Source of the DNA: Oscillospiraceae bacterium
Lineage (GTDB): Bacteria; Bacillota; Clostridia; Oscillospirales; Oscillospiraceae
Length of the DNA stretch: 49,612 bases
Direction of reading: 5' to 3'
Assembly (NCBI GenBank): GCA_902761635.1
Contig: CACWLG010000045.1
Span: 1-49,612 of the forward strand
A model generated the notes under the pieces. The model saw nothing but the letters and a program-made list of their open reading frames with translations. It was not told where the DNA came from and ran no database searches. Of this stretch, positions 44,478 through 49,612 are shown piece after piece. The translations under genes and the position numbers were made by a program. Position 1 is the stretch's first letter. Each line of letters begins with the position of its first letter.

Positions 44478-45347
44478 ATGAAATTCGCTGTGATCGGCGG
44501 CGACGCGCGGGCCGGGTGGCTGGCAGCGCTGCTTGCGGGGGAGGGACATTCCGTGCGCTGCTATGCGCTGGAAAAGGCCGCCCTGCCCCAGCGCATCAGC
44601 CCGTGCAGCAGCGTGGAGGCCTGTGTCTACGGGGCGGACTGGGTGATCCTGGGCGTCCCGGCGGAGAAAAACGGGGCGGTCAGCACGCCCCTGTCGCTGC
44701 AGCACATCCAGATCGAGGACCTGCTCACCGCCCTGTGGCCGGGGCAGACCCTCTGCGGCGGCCGCTTCAGCCAGGCGACCGGCCTTGCCGCGGTGCGCGC
44801 CGGGCTCAGGGTCTGCGACCTGATGGCGCGGCGGGATTTCACCGTGGGCAACGCGGCCCTCACGGCGGAGGGGGCGCTGGGCCTTTTGATCCGGGAGAGC
44901 CCGCGCAGCCTCTGGCGGGGCCGGGCGCTGGTCACGGGCTGGGGCCGCATCGCGTCGACCCTCGCCCCGCGCCTGCGGGCTTTGGGCTGTGAAACCTGGG
45001 TCGCCGCCCGCAAGGCCGGAGACCGTGCCGAGGCCGAGGCGCAGGGCCTGCGCGCCTGCTCTTACGGCGAGATCGCAGAGCTGGCCGGGGAGCTGGATTT
45101 CACGGTCAATACCGTGCCCGCCCCGGTGCTCGACCGCCCGGTGCTGGAGCGCATCCGGCCCGACGCCCTGCTGCTCGAGCTCGCGTCCGAGCCGGGCTTC
45201 GACCCCGCGCTCGCCGACGAGCTGGGCCTGCGCACCGTGTACGCCCCGGGCCTGCCGGGCAAGTGCGCCCCCTGCGCCGCCGCCTGCCTCATGCGCGACA
45301 CGATCCAAACCGTCATCCGGGAAAGGGAGGAAAGCAATGGAACATAA
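44478..45347 (+). CDS. dpaA: Dipicolinate synthase subunit A (SpoVFA)
   Basis: This 289-residue subunit helps oxidise dihydrodipicolinate to dipicolinic acid, which fills the spore core. It has two Rossmann-like parts: FAVIGGDARAGWLAALLAGEG at the N-terminus and ALVTGWGRIASTLAPRLRALG near residue 150, plus FTVNTVPAPVLDRPVLERI and LPGKCAPCAAACLM toward the end. The start is the ATG at 44478, with GGAGGTGG upstream. The stop overlaps dpaB by 11 nt. In Bacillus it is made in the mother cell under sigma-K. Confidence 0.94.
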   Translation: MKFAVIGGDARAGWLAALLAGEGHSVRCYALEKAALPQRISPCSSVEACVYGADWVILGVPAEKNGAVSTPLSLQHIQIEDLLTALWPGQTLCGGRFSQATGLAAVRAGLRVCDLMARRDFTVGNAALTAEGALGLLIRESPRSLWRGRALVTGWGRIASTLAPRLRALGCETWVAARKAGDRAEAEAQGLRACSYGEIAELAGELDFTVNTVPAPVLDRPVLERIRPDALLLELASEPGFDPALADELGLRTVYAPGLPGKCAPCAAACLMRDTIQTVIREREESNGT

Positions 45348-45909
45348 AAAGCGTCTGGGCCTCGCCCTCTGCGGGTCCTACTGCACCTACGAGCAGGTTT
45401 TCAAGGCGGCGGAGGGCCTGCGGGAGCGCTACGACCTGGTCCCGCTGATGAGCGAGACCGCCGCCGGGACCGATACCCGCTTCGGCACGGCAGCGGAAAA
45501 CCGCCGCCGCCTCGAAGAACTCACCGGCAGGCCCGTGGCCGCCTCCATCGCCGAGGCCGAACCCCTGGGACCCAGAGAACCCATGGACGCGCTGCTGATC
45601 GCCCCCTGCACGGGCTGCACCCTGGCAAAGCTCGCCCACGGTCTGACCGACAGCGCCGTGGCCATGGCGGCCAAGGCCCATCTGCGAAACGGCAGGCCCC
45701 TCGTGATCGCCTTCTCTACCAACGACGGGCTCTCCGGCTCAGCCGAGAACATCGCCCGGCTCCTCAACCGCAAGCAGGTCTACTTCGTTCCCTTCCGCCA
45801 GGACGATCCGGCGAAGAAGCCGAACTCCCTGCAGGCTGACTTTTCCCTCCTGGGCGAGACCGTCGAGGCCGCGCTGCGCGGCGAACAGCTCCAGCCCCTC
45901 CTGCGATAA
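45337..45909 (+). CDS. dpaB: Dipicolinate synthase subunit B (SpoVFB)
   Basis: This 190-residue flavoprotein-like subunit has the phosphopantothenoylcysteine decarboxylase-type fold. The N-terminus is RLGLALCGSYCTYEQVF. The substrate and cofactor region reads DALLIAPCTGCTLAKLAHGLTDSAV, and RPLVIAFSTNDGLSGSAENIARLL follows. It acts with DpaA on the same operon, and its ATG is inside the end of dpaA, preceded by GGGAGG. Together with gpr it supports spore formation by this organism. Confidence 0.94.
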   Translation: MEHKKRLGLALCGSYCTYEQVFKAAEGLRERYDLVPLMSETAAGTDTRFGTAAENRRRLEELTGRPVAASIAEAEPLGPREPMDALLIAPCTGCTLAKLAHGLTDSAVAMAAKAHLRNGRPLVIAFSTNDGLSGSAENIARLLNRKQVYFVPFRQDDPAKKPNSLQADFSLLGETVEAALRGEQLQPLLR

Positions 45910-45910
45910 A

Positions 45911-45937
45911 AAAGGCCGGCACATCTGTGCCGGTCTC
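45911..45937. terminator. dpaB terminator, convergent with pdxK
   Basis: The GCCGGCACA / TGTGCCGGT stem has a 2-nt loop. An A run precedes it, and CTCCTTATTT follows on the plus strand. Confidence 0.85.
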
Positions 45938-45938
45938 C

Positions 45939-46769
45939 TTATTTCTTCATGCGCCAGAGGAGATAGGGGATGGCCTGCTCGAAGTTCACGCCGTACCAGC
46001 TGTGGTCCTTCTCCTGCAGGGTCAGGCGGATGCACTCCACCGTGTAATCCGCCGCGAGGGCCAGAGCCTCCGGCACGGACATCCCGTTGACCAGCGCGCC
46101 CACCGCCGCCGAGGAGTAGATATCCCCCGTGCCGTGGAAGCTCACCGGCAGGTGCTCGGTATAGTACTCGGAGAAATCTCCCGTCTTGCCGCTGAGAGAT
46201 ACCACGCCGAGTTTGCCGTGCTCAAAGCTCACCCCCGTGAGCGCGGCGTTCTTCGCCCCGCGCGCAAGCAGGCCCTCCAGCAGCCCCGTGATATACCGGC
46301 GGTCGTAGTCCGTGCGGTACTCCTTCCCCAGCAGGAAGCAGGCCTCCGTCAGATTCGGCAGCACCAGGTCCGCGCCCTCCAGCAGCTCCGCCATCTTCTG
46401 CGGGAACTCCGGCGTGAAGCCCGCGTAGAGCTTCCCGTTGTCCGCCATGGCGGGGTCCACGATCCGCATGGCGCCCTCGCCGAAGTCACGGAAATAGCGC
46501 TTGACGATGTCCACCTGCCGGAAGGAGCCGAGATAGCCGGTGTAGATGGCGTCAAAACGGAAGCCCTCCTTTTTCCAGTGGTCCGCGATGGGCTCCATCT
46601 CATCGGTGAGGTCGTGGAAGGTCCAGCCCTGAAACTGTGTGTGGGTGGACAGCAGCGCCGTCGGCACCACCGCGCACTCGATGCCCATGGCGGACACGAT
46701 GGGCAGCGCCACGGTCAAAGAGCATTTGCCCAGAGCTGAGATATCCTGAATACTGACGATTTTTTTCAT
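45939..46769 (-). CDS. Pyridoxal/pyridoxamine kinase (PfkB/ThiD-like)
   Basis: This 276-residue ribokinase-fold enzyme phosphorylates B6 vitamers. It starts MKKIVSIQDISALGKCSLTVA, the vitamin-binding strand. VDPAMADNGKLY and LPNLTEACFLLG form the ATP/Mg region. The anion-hole motif with the catalytic Asp is HGTGDIYSSAAVGALVNG. The length is typical for PdxY-type kinases, and a hydroxymethylpyrimidine kinase side activity is possible. The ATG at 46769 fits the family N-terminus. It is divergent from a MocR-type regulator, a pairing common for PdxR control of PLP supply. Confidence 0.9.
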   Translation of the reverse strand: MKKIVSIQDISALGKCSLTVALPIVSAMGIECAVVPTALLSTHTQFQGWTFHDLTDEMEPIADHWKKEGFRFDAIYTGYLGSFRQVDIVKRYFRDFGEGAMRIVDPAMADNGKLYAGFTPEFPQKMAELLEGADLVLPNLTEACFLLGKEYRTDYDRRYITGLLEGLLARGAKNAALTGVSFEHGKLGVVSLSGKTGDFSEYYTEHLPVSFHGTGDIYSSAAVGALVNGMSVPEALALAADYTVECIRLTLQEKDHSWYGVNFEQAIPYLLWRMKK

Positions 46770-46879
46770 GGGGGTCACCCTTTCCCTTGACTTTTGATGA
46801 GTCGGATTATACACTGGAACTGGCCTTGTGAATATACTCAGATCTATAATATTTTATAAGACCAGATTGGGGGACCAGC
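46770..46879. promoter_or_regulatory. Divergent control region of the kinase and MocR-like genes
   Basis: A minus-strand TATAAT lies at 46806-46811 and a plus-strand TATAAT at 46845-46850; neither has a perfect -35 box at 17 nt. CAGATCTATAAT and ATAAGACCAGAT frame the AT-rich centre and could be regulator contacts. The two transcripts probably share an operator here. Confidence 0.45.
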
Positions 46880-47953
46880 ATGAATTACCTGATTGACAGA
46901 AGCTCCTCGACCCCCGCCTACATACAGCTCTACCGCGAGCTGCGTTCGGATCTTGTCTCCGGCGCCATCCCTTACGGGGCAAAGCTCCCCTCCAAACGCA
47001 CCCTGGCGGAGGAGCTGGGGCTGAGCCTCATCACGGTGGAGCATGCCCTTGCCCTGCTTACGGATGAGGGCTATCTGGAGGCGCGGCCGCGCAGCGGTAC
47101 CTATGCCGCCTTCGGCGGGGAACCCCGACAGGAGGAGGCGCCGCTCCTTCCGGCCCCGGCACTGACACCGATCCAGGCTCCGGCGGACTTCCCTTTCACG
47201 GCTCTTGCGCGGACCATGCGCCGGGTGCTCAACGACTACGACCGGCGCATCCTCCTGCGCTCCCCCGGCAGCGGCACGGAGGAGCTGCGCGCCGCCATCG
47301 CCGCGTGGATCGCCCGCAGCCGGGGCCTCACGGTTTCGGCGGAGCGCATCGTTGTAGGCGCGGGGGCGGAGTATCTCTACGGCCTGATCGTACAGTTTTT
47401 CGGGCGGGAGACCCGCTTTGCCCTGGAGGAGCCCTGCTATGCCCGCATCCGCCAGGTGTATGAGCTGAGCGGCGCTGAGTGCGAGGGCCTGCCCATGGGA
47501 GCGGACGGCATCGTCTCCCGGGCGCTGGAGGGCTGTGCTGCCGGGGTGCTGCACGTCACGCCCTTCAACAGCTATCCGAGCCGCGTCACGGCCTCGGCCA
47601 CCAAGCGGCATGAGTACGCAGCCTGGGCCCGGGCCCGGGACAGCTTCATCGTGGAGGACGACTACGACGCGGAGCTGGCCTCCGTCACAAAGCATATCGA
47701 GACGATCTGCTCCCTCGCGCCGGAGCGGGTGCTGTACCTCAACACCTTCTCCCGCAGCTTTGCTCCCTCCATGCGCACGGCTTATCTGGTGCTGCCTGAG
47801 GCACTGGCACAGCCCTGGCGGGAGAAGCTGGGCTTCTACGCCTGCGCAGTGCCGGTTTTTGAGCAGTACGTGCTGGCGGAGTTTCTCAACAGCGGCGAGC
47901 TGGAGCGCTACCTCAACCGAAGAAGGCGAAAGCTGCGGCAGGAACGGGGCTGA
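46880..47953 (+). CDS. MocR/PdxR-type regulator (GntR HTH plus aminotransferase-like domain), short C-terminus
   Basis: This 357-residue protein has a GntR helix-turn-helix (about 1-75, LPSKRTLAEELGLSLITVEHAL) and a fold-type I aminotransferase domain from about 90 (SPGSGTEELRAAI, EEPCYARIRQV, VEDDYDAEL). Two things are odd. The usual PLP lysine context FSK.LAP is FSRSFAPSMR here, so the Schiff-base Lys is Arg. The protein ends at LNRRRRKLRQERG, about 100 residues short of typical MocR proteins. It may be a non-covalent B6 sensor, a DNA-binding-only regulator, or decaying. It is divergent from the B6 kinase. Confidence 0.82.
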   Translation: MNYLIDRSSSTPAYIQLYRELRSDLVSGAIPYGAKLPSKRTLAEELGLSLITVEHALALLTDEGYLEARPRSGTYAAFGGEPRQEEAPLLPAPALTPIQAPADFPFTALARTMRRVLNDYDRRILLRSPGSGTEELRAAIAAWIARSRGLTVSAERIVVGAGAEYLYGLIVQFFGRETRFALEEPCYARIRQVYELSGAECEGLPMGADGIVSRALEGCAAGVLHVTPFNSYPSRVTASATKRHEYAAWARARDSFIVEDDYDAELASVTKHIETICSLAPERVLYLNTFSRSFAPSMRTAYLVLPEALAQPWREKLGFYACAVPVFEQYVLAEFLNSGELERYLNRRRRKLRQERG

Positions 47954-47978
47954 CGCTTCTACGAGTTAGGGGATCGTA

Positions 47979-49004
47979 TCAGAGCAGGCGCTCAAGCGCT
48001 TCAAGCTGCTGCGCGGTCGTGGCCCAGCTTGTGACGAAACGGACGGCGGTGCAGCCGTCAGGCAGGGGCTGCCAGACGCTGAAAACCACATCCCGCTTCA
48101 GGCGTGAAAGCTGCTCCGGCGTGAGGATGAAAAACTGCTGGTTCGTGGGGGAGTCAATGAAGAGCGGATAGCCCTTTGCCGTAAACATCGCCTTGAGCTG
48201 CATCGCCATGTCGATGGCGTGGCGGCTGATGTCCCAGTATAGTCCGTCGGTAAAGAGGGCGTCGAACTGCTGGCTCACGACCCTCGTCTTTGCAAGCAAA
48301 GCTCCCTGCTGCTTGATGATGGCCATGAAGTGCGGCGGCATGTTGCCGCGGGTGAAGACCAGAGCTTCACCGCAGAGGGCGCCCACCTTGGTTCCGCCGA
48401 TGTAAAAGACATCGGTGAGCTCGCAGATATCCCGCAGCGTCATGTCGGACGCGGGACTCATCAGGCCATATCCCAGCCGTGCCCCGTCCATGTAGAGGGG
48501 CAGGCCGTATTTCCGGCAGGTGTCGTGCAGAGCGGTGAGCTCCGCCTTCGTGTACAGGGTGCCGTACTCCGTGGGGTGGGAGATATAGACCATGCCGGGG
48601 CGAACCATGTGCTCCTGCGTTTCATCGGCAAGATAGGCCTCCATGTACTGCGCAAGTGCCTCGGCCGGGAGCTTTCCCTCCATGCCGGGCAGGGCCAGGA
48701 CCTTGTGGCCGCTGTGCTCAATGGCGCCGGATTCGTGCACGGCGATGTGGCCTGTGTCGGCGCAGACAACGCCCTCATAGGTCCGCAGCATACTCGAGAC
48801 GGCGATGCGGTTGGTCTGGGTACCGCCGGTGAGAAAGCAGATCTGCAGATCGTTCCGCCCACAGGCGGCGCAGATCTTCGCCTTGGCGGCTTCGGTGTCC
48901 TCATCCAGGCCGTAGCCCGGCAGGGTGACAAGATTTCGTTCCATGAGGTGCTGCAGCAGCTTCGGATGCGCGCCCTCAGTATAGTCAGAGGCAAAGGAAA
49001 GCAA
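47979..49004 (-). CDS. Low-specificity L-threonine aldolase family protein
   Basis: This 341-residue PLP enzyme of the beta-eliminating lyase fold cleaves threonine or allo-threonine to glycine and acetaldehyde. The PLP lysine is Lys206 in YIGGTKVGAL. FLTGGTQTN near residue 58 and HIAVHESGAIEHSGHKV near 86 are the usual cofactor contacts, and LYMDGARLGYGL holds the Asp that contacts the ring. The start is TTG at 49004, with AAGGGG upstream. It is convergent with the MocR-like gene. Related enzymes act on other beta-hydroxy amino acids, so substrate preference is uncertain. Confidence 0.9.
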   Translation of the reverse strand: MLSFASDYTEGAHPKLLQHLMERNLVTLPGYGLDEDTEAAKAKICAACGRNDLQICFLTGGTQTNRIAVSSMLRTYEGVVCADTGHIAVHESGAIEHSGHKVLALPGMEGKLPAEALAQYMEAYLADETQEHMVRPGMVYISHPTEYGTLYTKAELTALHDTCRKYGLPLYMDGARLGYGLMSPASDMTLRDICELTDVFYIGGTKVGALCGEALVFTRGNMPPHFMAIIKQQGALLAKTRVVSQQFDALFTDGLYWDISRHAIDMAMQLKAMFTAKGYPLFIDSPTNQQFFILTPEQLSRLKRDVVFSVWQPLPDGCTAVRFVTSWATTAQQLEALERLL

Positions 49005-49057
49005 TAGTATTCCCCTTTCAGTCAGGCGTTTTGTTCGGTTAGGAGTATGGGGTTTTC

Positions 49058-49192
49058 AGCGTGGAGTTAAGGAGCGGCTTCGCCGCGATTATAACAGGCC
49101 TCGCTCTCTGAAAGGTGTGCTCTATCCAGGTAAAGGTACGTCCTGCATAATTACAATCCGTCCCGCGCAGCGGGACACCTCAACTCCACACT
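49058..49192. repeat. Inverted AGCGTGGAGTT / AACTCCACACT pair bounding a small element
   Basis: AGCGTGGAGTTAAGGAG (49058-49074) and AACTCCACACT (49182-49192) bound about 135 bp containing GCGGCTTCGCCGC and GTCCCGCGCAGCGGGAC hairpins. The whole lies between pnp and the aldolase, on the pnp 3' side. Confidence 0.55.
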
Positions 49193-49195
49193 ATA

Positions 49196-49226
49196 AAAAA
49201 TCCCGTGAATGATTCACGGGATTTTT
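49196..49226. terminator. pnp terminator
   Basis: AAAAATCCCGTGAAT and ATTCACGGGATTTTT form a symmetrical 15-bp stem just downstream of the pnp stop codon. Confidence 0.92.
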
Positions 49227-49230
49227 GTTA

Positions 49231-49612
49231 TCAGGCTTCGCCGCGCTCGCGCAGGGCGTCCTTGCGGCTGAGGTCGATGCCGCGGGGGCCGATGTTCATG
49301 ACCTTGACCCAGGTCATATCACCGGGCTTGAGCACGTCCTCGACCTTCTCGGTGCGCTTGAACTCGAGGTCCTTGATTTTCACAAGGCCGTCCTTGCCGG
49401 GAGCCAGCTCGACCCAGGCGCCGAAGTCGGAGCGGACATTGCTGACCTTGCCGTAGTACAGCGCGCCGACCTCGGGCTCGAAGCAGATGTCCTCGATGGT
49501 CTTGCGGGCGGCACGGCAGGCCTCGATATCGGAGGAGGCGATGAAGATGGTGCCGTCGTCGCTGATGTCGATCTTGCAGCCGGTGTCGGCGGTGATCTTC
49601 TGGATGACCTTG
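49231..49612 (-). CDS. pnp: Polyribonucleotide nucleotidyltransferase C-terminus (partial)
   Basis: This is the last 127 codons of a gene that runs off the right edge. The visible part has the end of the KH domain (KVIQKITADTGCKIDISDDG and AARKTIEDI) followed by the S1 domain: VGALYYGKVSNVRSDFGAWVEL, GKDGLVKIKDLEF and GDMTWVKVMNIGPRGIDLSRKDAL. KH-S1 in this order with this spacing is the PNPase tail. The protein ends RERGEA without the longer acidic tail of some relatives. PNPase degrades and tails RNA with phosphate. Confidence 0.93.
   Translation of the reverse strand, partial: KVIQKITADTGCKIDISDDGTIFIASSDIEACRAARKTIEDICFEPEVGALYYGKVSNVRSDFGAWVELAPGKDGLVKIKDLEFKRTEKVEDVLKPGDMTWVKVMNIGPRGIDLSRKDALRERGEA

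Overview
The window looks like the replication-origin region of a high-GC, spore-forming anaerobic Firmicute, probably a gut Oscillospirales-type clostridium. The placement is inference. It rests on the order dnaA-dnaN-yaaA-recF-remB-gyrB-gyrA, the parA/parB/parS locus beside it, the spore genes gpr and dpaAB, Shine-Dalgarno sites close to AAGGAGG on most genes, a sortase-anchored surface protein, and several dispersed intergenic repeat families. I see no tRNA, rRNA, CRISPR array or transposase.

Layout. 1-8945 is a leftward block: ruvX, a GT2 glycosyltransferase, a DUF2461 protein, cinA, thiI, mscL, serS, parB, parA and two parS sites. gpr (leftward) diverges from rpsT, which is followed by a lipid kinase and asnS. 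12.9-22.1 kb holds the dnaA-to-gyrA origin block. oriC lies between dnaA and dnaN, with DnaA boxes and a DnaA-trio-like tract. 22.2-29.9 kb carries a small membrane protein, rnhA, an ABC exporter, mfd and a parvulin-type foldase.

29.9-37.8 kb is the most distinctive part, an envelope redox region. It encodes a Tat translocase (tatB-like, tatA, tatC), an isolated acpP, a System II cytochrome c maturation pair (resB and ccsA), a pentaheme nitrite reductase NrfA with an FMN-binding domain fused to its N-terminus, and a Tat-exported FMN/FAD flavoprotein. Tat would export the flavoprotein, CcsA/ResB would attach heme to NrfA, and both enzymes carry a flavinylation motif for covalent FMN. No NrfH-type quinol dehydrogenase is present, so flavin-mediated electron delivery to NrfA is a reasonable hypothesis. 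The flavoprotein has apparently lost the stretch that should contain its FAD GxGxxG loop.

38.1-42.9 kb encodes a mosaic 1585-residue surface protein whose middle is much more AT-rich than its ends. 43.0-49.6 kb carries thyA-folA, dipicolinate synthase dpaA-dpaB, a pyridoxal kinase divergent from a short MocR-type regulator, a threonine aldolase and the 3' end of pnp.

Intergenic regions contain repeated structured elements: a 161-bp imperfect palindrome, an inverted pair of about 48-bp units, elements ending in GGGAGCCTATAAGG just before start codons, GGGGCCGATGCCC-type units, and a short AACTCCACACT motif seen eight times.
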